In this document: positions 34,028-42,884 of the stretch, piece by piece | Numbering within the stretch: the stretch's first letter is position 1 | Layout: every line of letters begins with the position of its first letter | Origin: Texcoconibacillus texcoconensis | GTDB lineage: Bacteria; Bacillota; Bacilli; Bacillales; Salisediminibacteriaceae | Reading direction: 5' to 3' | Length of the DNA stretch: 64,000 nt | Assembly (NCBI RefSeq): GCF_014202575.1 | Contig: NZ_JACHHB010000001.1 | Location: forward strand, 62,001-126,000 | Translations under genes and position numbers: made by a program | Notes under the pieces: generated by a model | Seen by the model: only the letters and a program-made list of their open reading frames with translations | What the model was told of the DNA's origin: nothing | The model's database searches: none

Positions 34028-34328
34028 ATGCCAACATGCCAACATTGCGGAAGTAAATGGACATGGAAACACACGGTTAAAAATCAATGGTGTGATGAAT
34101 CGTGGGATGAATTGCAACTATTGTGGAAAAAAGCAATACCTCACGGGCAGATCAAGAATGAAAATGGTTGTATGTACCATGCTCCCACCATTCACTCTAC
34201 TCTTACCGTTATTGTTTAACATCTCCTTTATCACTGGCTTATTCTTATTAATAGGATCATTTCTATTGGCGATATGCATCATACCGTTTTTTACAGAGCT
34301 TTCAAATAAGGAAGAATTCATGCCTTAA
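34028..34328 (+). pseudogene. Frameshifted CxxC-20-CxxC family gene
   Basis: ATG 34028 gives MPTCQHCGSKWTWKH, the first CxxC ribbon half. The second half, NCNYCGKKQYLTG, then two membrane helices to ELSNKEEFMP, continues in another frame. Joining them restores a spacing of about 20 residues between the CxxC pairs, as in the intact paralogue at 16770-17054. The shift lies between about 34090 and 34112. Confidence 0.7.
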
Positions 34329-34374
34329 ACACATAAAAAAGCGTTCCCTTTATCGAAACGCTTCATTTCTCTAT

Positions 34375-34854
34375 TTATTTAGTACTTTGTTGAAAAAACC
34401 ACTTATAATACCAGCGTGATATTGCGTTCGTAATAAAGATCGTGATAAAGCTCCAATACCATGTCCATTTTTTATACTTAATTAAATTCGTATATTTTAC
34501 TGCGTAAACTTCAGGAAGGGTAATGAGAGAAGTCCAGAAAAGATTGTACAATGATTTAATGATTTGACTTCTCTTTTCAGGATAATAAATGTTAAATAAT
34601 ACACAAAATCCGGGATATATAAAGTACTCAAATGTAAAACTTGCTTTATTAGCTTTTTGAAAAAAAAGTCGATTCGGATACTCAATCAAACCTTTCTCAA
34701 CCACAATTAACCCCCAAAGCCACGTAATAACTTGTTTAAATAAAAATGCTACTTGTGCTTCACGTATTTTTCTTTTAGGGATAAATAACATTAAAATTAA
34801 AACCATTCCACCTATAATTGATGCTTCAATTTTTCTATCTTTGTTCCAAAACAT
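34375..34854 (-). CDS. CBO0543-family membrane protein
   Basis: 159 aa with four or five helices and aromatic-rich loops: FIPKRKIREAQVAFLFKQ, WLWGLIVVEKGLIEYP and a WTWYWSF segment. These are typical of the CBO0543 family of Bacilli and Clostridia membrane proteins of unknown function. A divergent relative follows 70 bp upstream (34925-35503), and a 3' fragment of the same gene type lies at 41310. The terminator AAGCGTT...AACGCTT is just downstream near 34335-34362. Confidence 0.65.
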   Translation of the reverse strand: MFWNKDRKIEASIIGGMVLILMLFIPKRKIREAQVAFLFKQVITWLWGLIVVEKGLIEYPNRLFFQKANKASFTFEYFIYPGFCVLFNIYYPEKRSQIIKSLYNLFWTSLITLPEVYAVKYTNLIKYKKWTWYWSFITIFITNAISRWYYKWFFQQSTK

Positions 34855-34924
34855 ACAAAACCTCCTTACTATCGATACGATTTCCTAATTCAACAATGAT
34901 ATGTATCCATTCACATTTAAATCA

Positions 34925-35503
34925 TTAAAATACATCTTCTAAAAATGAATGATAAAAATAGTCAATAATGCGATCGAATTTACGGGAAAATGTATGTTTC
35001 GAAAAGACCGGGATTTGAAATGTCACGATAAAATAGATCAAGGAACAAAATGTGAGGAGCCAAACGATCAATGGTTTTTTATGAAATATTGAACTATAGA
35101 CAAACATCTTTAAGTACACTAACCCTGACCAATAAATATTCCACCCATGTTTATACTGGATCAACTTCCTTTTATGTAAAAAGTATTCGATCATGCTGGA
35201 TACGATAACCCATTTACTTATATACAAGATTTGACGAAAGGGTGACTTAGGAAACTTCGACAAAAACGCAAGCACGATTGATGGTGTAACAAAAATCACA
35301 TAAGCCACCCGTAAAACCAGCCTATTGACTCCTAAGGATGGGAATTCCCAAAGGAGATGCCTTCTGCACACTAAATAATAAAGAATATTAACAAAAATCA
35401 CATAAGTTAAATTCTTGTAATACTTAGGAATATCCCGCCAAGATCCCCTCAATATATTTAGTAATAATAAACTCAATATTAAAGCTAAATGTTTTTGTTT
35501 CAT
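34925..35503 (-). CDS. CBO0543-family membrane protein
   Basis: 192 aa with about five helices. Family-like segments: NILRGSWRDIPKYYKNL, YLVCRRHLLWEFPSLG, YKHGWNIYWSGLVYLK and the C-terminus HTFSRKFDRIIDYFYHSFLE. It is strongly similar along its length to the protein at 53577-54155, including the last residues LEDVF. The ATG is preceded by AGGAGGATCGT. Function unknown; the family often occurs in several copies in spore formers. Confidence 0.75.
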   Translation of the reverse strand: MKQKHLALILSLLLLNILRGSWRDIPKYYKNLTYVIFVNILYYLVCRRHLLWEFPSLGVNRLVLRVAYVIFVTPSIVLAFLSKFPKSPFRQILYISKWVIVSSMIEYFLHKRKLIQYKHGWNIYWSGLVYLKMFVYSSIFHKKPLIVWLLTFCSLIYFIVTFQIPVFSKHTFSRKFDRIIDYFYHSFLEDVF

Positions 35504-35621
35504 CAGTACGATCCTCCTTCGAACTCAACACAACTTTACTATTTGGAGATTTTCACAAAATATGTATTTCTAGGTTCGTAACCTCCCGTTTTTCACTATA
35601 GCTGTTGATTTTTTGACATAC

Positions 35622-35656
35622 AAAAAACGTTCCTGTTACAGAAACGTTTTCGTTTG
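35622..35656. terminator. Terminator hairpin
   Basis: AAAAAACGTTCCTGTTACAG followed by AAACGTTTTCG: an AAAACGTTTC-type stem with T's. It lies at the 3' side of the decayed minus-strand gene. Confidence 0.65.
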
Positions 35657-35664
35657 ATTCATAA

Positions 35665-35990
35665 CTATTTTTCTTTTGTTTCATGTTTTCCTCTACTAAT
35701 GATCAAAAGAACACAGTACCCTTCTCCTTTTTCAGTTATGACAACTTGATCTTCATATGCTAATGATTGAAGCGACGAACTATCATGATTTTGCTTTTTT
35801 TCTAATTTTTCGAAGCTATATGGTAACCCAATAAGCGAAAAGTGCGATCACAACATCAATCAAAAATAAGTAAAATTGGTTCATTCCTTTGTGGAATCCC
35901 CGCTAAAACTAACTGCTTTTCGACGCTTGCAAAACTAAATGCAAACACGGCACTTAAAACAAGCATAAACAAATAACATTTTTCTTATGG
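35665..35990 (-). pseudogene. Multiply frameshifted small membrane/regulatory protein gene
   Basis: Three overlapping frames read as one broken protein: LFMLVLSAVFAFSFASVEKQ with LVLAGIPQR, then MNQFYLFLIDVVIALFAYWV, then LPYSFEKLEKKQNHDSSSLQ and QVVITEKGEGYCVLLIISRG to a stop at 35665. At least two indels separate them. The gene would have had two helices and a soluble tail. Family not recognised. The rest of 35504-36215 shows no intact gene. Confidence 0.5.
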
Positions 35991-36215
35991 CTCGTACAGT
36001 ATTGATATACCAGCAAAAAAACGACTGGAAGAACAGAGCTCGTCACATTAACGCGTAAGGAAGTGTTGGTCTTATGAAATATTGATGCACAAAGAAATTA
36101 TGGCTTCTCATTCCAACCAATGATCGTGTGTGGTATTGATACGAAACCTGAATATTTAAGAGTGTCGATATAAAAGAATGGATACTTAAACTGACACAAT
36201 CCGTCCAACATTAAT

Positions 36216-36238
36216 AAAGGAGCCATAATGGCTCCTTT
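36216..36238. terminator. Rho-independent terminator
   Basis: AAAGGAGCCATAATGGCTCCTTT: an 8-bp stem with a short loop. It may serve the small minus-strand gene at 36308. Confidence 0.6.
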
Positions 36239-36307
36239 GCATTCTGTTATGATTAATACCTCTATACAAATGGCTGAATATAAGTTACTTTTAGATTTCT
36301 TTTAGGC

Positions 36308-36454
36308 TCAAAATTGAAATAAGATAAAATATAATACGAGCAGTCCAACACTTGCTACTGCAGAAATGCTTGTCATTTGCCGATTTTGTTTTTTTACACC
36401 TACAAAAGCCATAATGATCGCTGCAAGTAAAAGTAGCGTAATGAAAATTTTCAT
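36308..36454 (-). CDS. Small two-helix membrane protein (48 aa)
   Basis: MKIFITLLLLAAIIMAFVGV, a KKQNRQMTS loop and a second helix ending YFILFQF. GGAGG stands 7 nt before ATG 36454, and a terminator-like hairpin follows at 36216. Too short for most gene finders, but the RBS, length and hydrophobic pattern support it. Function unknown. Confidence 0.6.
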   Translation of the reverse strand: MKIFITLLLLAAIIMAFVGVKKQNRQMTSISAVASVGLLVLYFILFQF

Positions 36455-36574
36455 TTGCATCCCTCCAACATGATTTATCACTAATTTAACACATCTGACT
36501 GAATGTCTAGCAACAAAAAGACCTATAGTAGAATGGAATTGGAATCATTTAACTCTATTGGTCGAAACCACTCA

Positions 36575-36603
36575 TTGATGAAGGTGGTTTTAAGGGTTAT
36601 AAT
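36575..36603 (+). promoter_or_regulatory. Sigma-A promoter of rnpB copy 2
   Basis: TTGATG, 17 bp, TATAAT, conserved with the copy-1 promoter. Similarity between the copies starts just upstream of the -35 box. Confidence 0.82.
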
Positions 36604-36605
36604 GT

Positions 36606-37021
36606 TTTACATAGCATTCAGGTAATCGCTGCATCATGTTGATGTTGAGGAAAGTCCATGCTCGCACGGGCTGAGATGCCCGTAGTGTTCGTGCTTGGCG
36701 AAGCCATAAGCCAAGGCAATTTCGGTTGAACGGAATTGACGGCAGAGAAAATGTCTAAGTACATGGGTTTCCTTGTGTATAAGACTGAGTACTCTTGAAA
36801 GTGCCACAGTGACGAAGTCTATCTAGAAATGGATAGAGTGGAACGCGGTAAACCCCACGAGCGAGAAACCCAAATTAGGTAGGGGAACTTTCTCAAAGGA
36901 ATAAAACGGAGAGAAAGACGGAATTTAGATTCCGTAGATAGATGATTACCACCTGAGTACGAGGTTTCATCAACCTATTAGTACAACGGTACAAAACATG
37001 GCTTATCGAATGTTATGAACT
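36606..37021 (+). ncRNA. rnpB: RNase P RNA, class B, copy 2
   Basis: A second full-length RNase P RNA, about 97% identical to copy 1 at 31351. It has the same conserved cores (GAGGAAAGTCCATGCTCGCA, GAAAGTGCCACAGTGACGAA, GTGGAACGCGGTAAACCCC, ACAAAACATGGCTTA) and P1 pairing. At some differing positions this copy has the more usual residue, for example GATGCCCGTAG and CACCTGAGTACGAGG, so it may be the original. Promoter and both terminators are intact. Confidence 0.95.
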
Positions 37022-37048
37022 GATGAAACACAATATCGTATTTGCAAA

Positions 37049-37124
37049 GGTGAACATCATCGTTCACTTTTTTTATTTCTAATAACGTAAGGGTTACCTT
37101 CAAAATAGTGAAGGTAACCCTTTT
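37049..37124 (+). terminator. Tandem terminators of rnpB copy 2
   Basis: GTGAAC/GTTCAC followed by eight Ts, then AAGGGTTACCTTC/GAAGGTAACCCTT with TTTTA. The arrangement is the same as after copy 1. Confidence 0.85.
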
Positions 37125-37189
37125 ATTGTCTTTTTTGATGAAACTCACGTTCATTCCATCTCCGAAGTTGTATTGGCAGTCAGCTGGAA

Positions 37190-37400
37190 AGCCAATATCG
37201 TTGTTTTCTCGGACATCTATTCCGCTATTTCTATCATTTTAGCTATTTTGGTTATTTCTAGGTCCATAAATTCCGTTAATCGCTAAAAACAGGCCTTTTT
37301 CGTTCATTTTCTAACGGACCTGATGTCTGAGAAACACAAAAAATCCACCATTTCCCCTCAAATAACGGATCTCATGTCCTCATCACCACTTCATATATGT
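37190..37400. repeat. Dispersed GGACAT/CCGTTATTT intergenic repeats
   Basis: Several degenerate units of the type CGGACATCTATTCCGCTATTT ... TAACGGACCTGATGTCTGAG ... AATAACGGATCTCATGTCC. Related units occur near 42890-42975 and 58160-58262, all in gene-free DNA. Confidence 0.7.
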
Positions 37401-37480
37401 CTCGTTATTACACATTTTACTATCCGATCTCCTTAAAAAATCAACCGCGTCCAGGAGAAGACGGAAAAAGTTAAGACAAA

Positions 37481-37505
37481 AGGCCTCAAGAAGAGGCCTT
37501 TTTTT
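37481..37505. terminator. Terminator after the yjcZ-like gene
   Basis: AGGCCTC-AAGAA-GAGGCCT with seven Ts on the plus side and TTTTG on the minus side. It lies 8 bp from the YjcZ-like stop. Confidence 0.8.
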
Positions 37506-37512
37506 CGTGCGA

Positions 37513-37596
37513 TTAAACATATGCTGTTCCAATGATCACTAAGAGGATGAACAGGACCAAAATCAAGGCAAAGCCCGTAGTTCCATAATGAGACAT
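37513..37596 (-). CDS. YjcZ-family sporulation-associated membrane peptide (27 aa)
   Basis: MSHYGTTGFALILVLFILLV ending GTAYV: a Gly-rich start and one hydrophobic helix, exactly the YjcZ/TIGR01732 pattern of tiny Bacillus proteins. Members are often expressed under sporulation sigma factors. GGGGGACGAGAAA precedes ATG 37596. Role unknown, probably a spore membrane or coat-associated peptide. Confidence 0.85.
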   Translation of the reverse strand: MSHYGTTGFALILVLFILLVIIGTAYV

Positions 37597-37880
37597 TTTC
37601 TCGTCCCCCTTTGCGTGATTTTGTGTGGAGTTCTCTCCACTTATTAATAATGTATTCTACAATTACCAATTCTGCTTGGACGAGTATATTCCAATAGATA
37701 ACTATTTTAAATGATCCAATTGCTTTTGAGATGGATAAGACAAATTTACATAGCGCATTGGATATTCGCAGGGGGAAGGAACATGTCTACGGGAATAAAT
37801 TTGACTGATTTCATAAGAGATCTTGCGCACCTGAGTTTATTTTTACATTACACACTCCTCTCCGACAAAAATACACGGAA

Positions 37881-37911
37881 AAAAGCGCTCCTGATATTAA
37901 TCAAGAACGCT
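37881..37911 (-). terminator. Terminator of the preTA operon
   Basis: AGCGTTCTTGAT-TAAT-ATCAGGAGCGCT on the minus strand, followed by TTTTTTCCG. It lies about 130 bp after the preA stop. A second small hairpin AAACTC-TAAA-GAGTTT lies at about 37950. Confidence 0.75.
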
Positions 37912-38044
37912 CGCCTATCCCCTTATATTCATCATGAGAGCCTCTAAAAGAAACTCTAAAGAGTTTGAGGTAATTGTTTTCCACTTTCATTCAAGCATCT
38001 ATACATTACCCGAGAGCCTGTAACCACAAAATAATATGCTCTCT

Positions 38045-39307
38045 TTAGAGATATACCAATTGTTGCGCAATCTCTTTCTCTGATCTACTGTTAGATTGCC
38101 CATCTTTAAAGACGATATCTCCTGGTGTGATACAATCGGTAACTGGACACACATTAATACAAAGGTGACAGCCAACGCATTTATCCTCTAGAATTTTTGG
38201 CGTTCTCGTTTTGTTATCCCATTCTATTGCTTGGTGAGAACCATCATAACAAGAAATGTAACACCTTGCACAACCGACACATTTGTCTTCATCCACTTTT
38301 GGAATAATCATAAATGACCGGTCCAGTTCTTCTGACGGAATAATGTTGTTTACTGCCTTGCCGACGATTTCGTCTAAATGATCTACACCTCGCTCCTCCA
38401 TAAAATGACTGAGCCCGCTGATTAAGTCTTCTACAATGCGATAACCATATTGCATAACTGAAGTGGTCACTTGAACATTTCGGCAGCCGAGCAGCATAAA
38501 TTCTAACGCATCCTGCCAAGTTTCAATGCCTCCAATCCCGCTAAGCTCGACGTCTTTTAAGTCTTCGCATTGAGCTAACTCTGTAATAAACCGCAAGGCA
38601 ATCGGTTTTGCTGCGTTTCCGGAATAACCTGACACGGATGATTTTCCGTTAACAACTGGTTTCCCTGTCATATTATCTATATCAATATTCGTAATACTCT
38701 TGATCGTATTGATCGCAGAAACACTTTTCGCGCCGCTGTTCGCTGCAGCGATTGCAGTATCAGACATCTCAGCAACATTTGGTGTCATTTTAGCGATCAC
38801 TGGAACATGTGTGCTCTCGACAACCGCTCTAGTATAATCACTCACTAGTTGTGGGTTTTGTCCAACATCAGACCCCATATCATGACTCGTCATTTGCGGA
38901 CAAGAAAAGTTTAGCTCAATAAGGTCGGCTCCCGCCTCTGTGACGGCCTTAGCCAATGTTCTCCATTCCTCTTCAGTCGATCCCATGATACTTATACCGA
39001 GCACTTTATTCGGATAATTTTCTTTCAGTTTCTTAATTTCTTCCACATTCTGTTCCAATGACATTTCAGAAATCTGTTCCATATTTTTAAAACCAGACCA
39101 TGATGAAGGGTCATCAGATAGAACATCAAATCGTGGCGAACATTCATTCATCCCTTCGATGCCTACCGTTTTATAAAAGATACCGGCCCACCCTGCATCG
39201 AATGCCTTAGCAATCTGTTCTGCGTTGTTACACACAGGGGAGGATGACAAAAAGAACGGATTTTCACAATGTACACCTAAAAAATCGATAGATAAATCTT
39301 TTTTCAT
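38045..39307 (-). CDS. preA: NAD-dependent dihydropyrimidine dehydrogenase subunit PreA
   Basis: Catalytic subunit (420 aa) that reduces uracil or thymine to the 5,6-dihydropyrimidine. A TIM-barrel FMN domain related to dihydroorotate dehydrogenase (ENPFFLSSSPVCNN, catalytic-loop Cys in LNFSCPQM, MGSDVGQNP) is followed by a C-terminal two-[4Fe-4S] ferredoxin domain (CVGCARCYISCYDG and CVGCHLCINVCP). It lies 12 bp after preT, and the two form the PreTA complex known from E. coli. Cytoplasmic. Confidence 0.92.
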   Translation of the reverse strand: MKKDLSIDFLGVHCENPFFLSSSPVCNNAEQIAKAFDAGWAGIFYKTVGIEGMNECSPRFDVLSDDPSSWSGFKNMEQISEMSLEQNVEEIKKLKENYPNKVLGISIMGSTEEEWRTLAKAVTEAGADLIELNFSCPQMTSHDMGSDVGQNPQLVSDYTRAVVESTHVPVIAKMTPNVAEMSDTAIAAANSGAKSVSAINTIKSITNIDIDNMTGKPVVNGKSSVSGYSGNAAKPIALRFITELAQCEDLKDVELSGIGGIETWQDALEFMLLGCRNVQVTTSVMQYGYRIVEDLISGLSHFMEERGVDHLDEIVGKAVNNIIPSEELDRSFMIIPKVDEDKCVGCARCYISCYDGSHQAIEWDNKTRTPKILEDKCVGCHLCINVCPVTDCITPGDIVFKDGQSNSRSEKEIAQQLVYL

Positions 39308-39319
39308 GTCAGTCGCCTC

Positions 39320-40534
39320 CTAGTTTTTGAAAGTTGTATTGATGATTTTTGTGGCAGCTTCCTTTCCTTCCTTTACAGCTTGAACGACCGTATCTCCACC
39401 ATTGACCATATCTCCACCTGTAAAGATATCTGATCTTTGATTCCAATATTGCGCATCTTGCCGCGTTTTTTGTCCGACTGCCATAATGACGGTATCTGCG
39501 ACCATTTCCATGGTTGACCCATTCGTGATATGCTCAAATTTAACTTTTTCAACTTTTTCGTCTCCGATGATTTCTACCGGTTTAAATTCAGAAATCAGCG
39601 GAACACCTATTTTAAAACTCTCAACCTTTTCTTTTTCTGTCGCAGGCGCGTCTTTTAAAGTTTCCATGAATACATCATAAATAGAATCAGCACCTAAATG
39701 TTTACAAGTAGATGCACAGTCCATCCCTACATCTCCACCGCCGACAATCACAACACGACCTAGGGAAGGCGACTTGCCATTACTCACTTTCGCTTGTTCC
39801 AAAAAGTCAAGCGCATTGACAACACCTTCTAGATTGATGCCTGGAATGTCTATCTTTTTCGCCTCCCATGTGCCAGCACCTACAAAAACGGCGTCATATT
39901 CGTTTTTCATTTGTTCTTTTTCATCTATAGTTACTTTATGATTAAGTTCAAATTTGACACCGAGCTTTTCTAACTGTCTAATATCTTGTTCTATGACAAC
40001 ATCCGGCAGGCGATATGGTGGAATTTCATAGCGTAACATACCGCCTGGTTTTTCATTTTCATCAAAAATGGTTACTTCCACGCCTTCTTTGGCAAGCTCT
40101 GCCGCACAAGCAAGGCTTGCTGGACCCGCTCCGATACAAGCTACGTGTTTATCAATGTATGTATCTGTTTTAGACAGATAAGTTTTATCTAGTTTTCTTT
40201 CATACTCCATAGCAAACTGTTGTAGTTTCCCAATTTGGATTGGCTCATCAATGCCACAACGGTTGCAAGCCTGCTCGCAAAGTTTCTCTTGAGGGCAAAT
40301 CAGTGCACAGCTCGCTCCCAGTATATTGCTTTCACGGATCGTTTCTGCAGCGCCATTTACGTTTTTAAAACGGATGCTACGGATAAATTTTTCAGGATCG
40401 GTATCAGAAGGACATGCCGTACTACATGGTGCATCTTCACAAAGTAAACACCGTGATGCTTCTTCCATTGCTCTACGAAAATCAAATGCTTCGATTTCTA
40501 CTGGTTCGTATACCAGCGTTTGGTTTCGGTCCAT
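39320..40534 (-). CDS. preT: Dihydropyrimidine dehydrogenase subunit PreT (FAD, NADH-binding)
   Basis: A GltD-like flavoprotein of 404 aa. N-terminal Fe-S cysteines CLLCEDAPCSTACPSDTD and CALICPQEKLCEQAC, FAD-binding CIGAGPASLACAAELA, and NAD(P)-binding RVVIVGGGDVGMDCA; a second glycine-rich FAD motif is GGDMVNGG. It passes electrons from NADH to PreA. It is encoded upstream of preA in the same operon. The start ATG is preceded by AGGAGGGAT. Confidence 0.92.
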   Translation of the reverse strand: MDRNQTLVYEPVEIEAFDFRRAMEEASRCLLCEDAPCSTACPSDTDPEKFIRSIRFKNVNGAAETIRESNILGASCALICPQEKLCEQACNRCGIDEPIQIGKLQQFAMEYERKLDKTYLSKTDTYIDKHVACIGAGPASLACAAELAKEGVEVTIFDENEKPGGMLRYEIPPYRLPDVVIEQDIRQLEKLGVKFELNHKVTIDEKEQMKNEYDAVFVGAGTWEAKKIDIPGINLEGVVNALDFLEQAKVSNGKSPSLGRVVIVGGGDVGMDCASTCKHLGADSIYDVFMETLKDAPATEKEKVESFKIGVPLISEFKPVEIIGDEKVEKVKFEHITNGSTMEMVADTVIMAVGQKTRQDAQYWNQRSDIFTGGDMVNGGDTVVQAVKEGKEAATKIINTTFKN

Positions 40535-40609
40535 AAAATAATCCCTCCTACTTTTATTAAAATAAGTGGTCAGATGTGAATACTTTACAAATAATGAGAA
40601 ATGACTGCA

Positions 40610-41110
40610 CTATTTTTTTATTGAACTTTTCCATTCTTCGTGAGTTACTCCAGCGACATTTTCCGGTACAACTTTTTGATACCAGCTTGAAAATTTTTTA
40701 CCGAGTTCAGCACATAAAAAACCGAGTACCGCGCCACTTAACAAAGAAACTGTCAAAACAACCCACTGGCCGTTTGCAGCAAATGTAGTAAAACATCCCA
40801 TAAATATTCCGGGCGTGTAATCAATCGGCCACACTTTACCTAGCAAACACATAAGACAGGTGACGACCCCACTAAAAACGGCTACCTCATTTGGAATATT
40901 TACAGTAGCTGCCAAGCCTAGTATCATCATCCCGCACGCAACGCCTGTCGTATTGCAAAGCATCGCTTTTCCCATCGCTCTTCCGCCCCCTGTACCAATT
41001 GAAAAAAAGGTTGTACATCCGGCAAAACCAGCCCATGAAAACATCCCTACGAGCGGTGCAATAAAAGTCCAAATTCCACATAATAACCCTGTAGCTAAGA
41101 CAAGACCCAT
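40610..41110 (-). CDS. DUF1097 membrane protein, possible partner of pyrimidine reduction
   Basis: 166 aa with five or six helices; Gly-rich TGGGRAMGKAMLCNTTG and WPIDYTPGIFMGC segments are DUF1097-like (YcdZ-type inner membrane proteins). The start is ATG 41110, 5 nt after AAGGAGG. It lies 75 bp upstream of preT in the same direction, so probably in the operon. The E. coli relative YcdZ is near the rut pyrimidine-utilisation and related genes. A transport role for a pyrimidine or its product is a guess. Confidence 0.7.
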   Translation of the reverse strand: MGLVLATGLLCGIWTFIAPLVGMFSWAGFAGCTTFFSIGTGGGRAMGKAMLCNTTGVACGMMILGLAATVNIPNEVAVFSGVVTCLMCLLGKVWPIDYTPGIFMGCFTTFAANGQWVVLTVSLLSGAVLGFLCAELGKKFSSWYQKVVPENVAGVTHEEWKSSIKK

Positions 41111-41214
41111 CTTTACCTCCTTGTGAAATAATGAGCATGAAATCATAAATAGATGTGAAAATATGTACGATTTCATAACTTTATTTTAAATGTGTGTAAA
41201 TGAATGGTAAATAA

Positions 41215-41236
41215 CTTTGTTCACTATTTCACAAAG
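41215..41236. promoter_or_regulatory. Candidate operator upstream of DUF1097-preTA
   Basis: CTTTGTTCACTATTTCACAAAG: outer 6-bp perfect arms CTTTGT/ACAAAG and a right half TTTCACAA resembling Rex/FNR half-sites. It lies about 105 bp upstream of the operon's first ATG. The regulator is unknown. Confidence 0.35.
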
Positions 41237-41309
41237 TTTTCTTAACGTAGATACAATGGTAATTACATTTGATAATTGAATAATTTTACAAAAAGAATTT
41301 CCATTCAGA

Positions 41310-41395
41310 TTTATTTAGTACTTTGTTGAAAAAACATTTATAATACTAGCTTGATATTCCATTCTAATAAAAATTGTGATAAACCTCGAATACTT
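41310..41395 (-). pseudogene. 3' fragment of a CBO0543-family gene
   Basis: The plus strand reads TTTATTTAGTACTTTGTTGA and continues similar, at DNA level, to the 3' end of the gene at 34375 (same stop and C-terminal codons) for about 80 bp, then diverges. It is a truncated duplicate in the preTA/DUF4317 intergenic region. The rest of 41111-41523 shows no gene. Confidence 0.65.
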
Positions 41396-41547
41396 AAATC
41401 ATAAGATAAAGCCGAAGAAGATGTTGCCTTTGATATGATATAATGAGACATTCGAATATGAAACATATGCTAACGACTTTCTAGTGCAAAAGGAAAAATC
41501 CTTTCTTGTATATGGCAAATTAGATGAACTTAGGAGTGAAAATACAT

Positions 41548-42732
41548 ATGAACAAAAAAGACATTGCCGATATTCGAAAACAATTCAAAGTAAATAATGA
41601 CCTACTAACCATCCAGGACATTTTTAATGTGTATATTCTGAAAGAATCAAGTGAGATTTACCATTATCAAAGCCAACCTTTTGAAATGCTCGAAGAAGAT
41701 CAACAAGAATTATTTATGAATACCTTTAAAAAGACCCTCTCTGGTCAAATAGATGAAAAGTTATTTGAATTAAAGTTTCAGCGCGATGCAGAAAATAACA
41801 GCCAGCTCATTTTGCATCAAGGTTTATTGAGTAACGATGTGGAAGAATGGAAAAATCAAATGCTTCTGCTCGTCGAAAAGATGCTGAAAGATCGACAATA
41901 TGAGATGGATATTGTCGTTACGTTCATTCGGGGAGATTATAAAAAAGCGATGAAAAAGCGAAATGTTGAATCTGAGGAAAGCGAACGGGATACCGTTTAT
42001 TCTCACCCTTTTATTTTATGTAGCATCAACAAAACCCTCGACCCTAAGAAGGAATTGCTTTTTGACTATGTAGAAAAAGAATTCAAATACAATGTTGTGG
42101 TCGACCCAATTATTAACCTGAACGCTCCGGTTGGCGGCTTCCTGTTTCCTACAATCACCGACAATGCATCTGACGTGAACCATATTCTCTATTCATCTGG
42201 AAAAGCATATGAGCTTGATTATCACTTCATTGAAGAAGTGTTAAACGGTGAAGACACGATGACGGCAGCGGATGATAAACTCGTCTTTGAAGAAATCGTC
42301 AAAGATGTGACAGGAGATCAACTCAATACATCCAAACTCTCCAATGTTTATGAAGAGATTAACCGCGTTGTCGAAGAAAATGAAGAAGAAGATGCACCAA
42401 AATTAGACTACAAAGATGTAGAAAAAGTTTTACTTCATAGCGGGATTCAAGACGTTGATACAGAAAAGGTAGAAACAGCTTTCAAAAAAGTTATAGATGA
42501 TGAGAATTATGAAATTAAAGCCAGCAACGTCGTCCCTAAATATACTTCAAAGTCGATCAAGATCGAAACGAAAGTAGCGAACATATCGATTAGCCCGCAA
42601 GATTTAAGCTACGTGAAGCAGATCAATTTCAGCGGTAAACGTTATTTAATGATTGAAGTAGAAGAAGACACCGTCATTGACGGTTTCACGATGATCCCTG
42701 AAGCTTTAGACGGTAGCGAACGTAATGAATAA
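41548..42732 (+). CDS. DUF4317 family protein
   Basis: 394 aa, soluble and acidic. The N-terminus MNKKDIADIRKQFKVNNDLL and later YEMDIVVTFIRGDYKKAMKK, HPFILCSINKTLDPKKELLF and APVGGFLFPTITDNASD match the DUF4317 family, which is common in Clostridia and some Bacilli and has no known function. GGAGTG precedes ATG 41548; the upstream ATG at 41524 lacks an RBS. Monocistronic with a terminator at 42766. Confidence 0.82.
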   Translation: MNKKDIADIRKQFKVNNDLLTIQDIFNVYILKESSEIYHYQSQPFEMLEEDQQELFMNTFKKTLSGQIDEKLFELKFQRDAENNSQLILHQGLLSNDVEEWKNQMLLLVEKMLKDRQYEMDIVVTFIRGDYKKAMKKRNVESEESERDTVYSHPFILCSINKTLDPKKELLFDYVEKEFKYNVVVDPIINLNAPVGGFLFPTITDNASDVNHILYSSGKAYELDYHFIEEVLNGEDTMTAADDKLVFEEIVKDVTGDQLNTSKLSNVYEEINRVVEENEEEDAPKLDYKDVEKVLLHSGIQDVDTEKVETAFKKVIDDENYEIKASNVVPKYTSKSIKIETKVANISISPQDLSYVKQINFSGKRYLMIEVEEDTVIDGFTMIPEALDGSERNE

Positions 42733-42765
42733 CACACCATCATACTTCCCGCTTCAATGATGACC

Positions 42766-42803
42766 AAGGCCATGTTTATGGTACCGCCTTAACATGGCCT
42801 TTT
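42766..42803 (+). terminator. Terminator of the DUF4317 gene
   Basis: AAGGCCATGTT...AACATGGCCTT with a 14-nt loop and TTTTC. It lies 34 bp after the stop. Confidence 0.85.
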
Positions 42804-42884
42804 CTAAAAGGTTGTTTTCGTTCACAGGAGAAATTCGTACCACAGCAACTTCGACCACACGATCTTTGAGCTAGTCAGGGTTCG

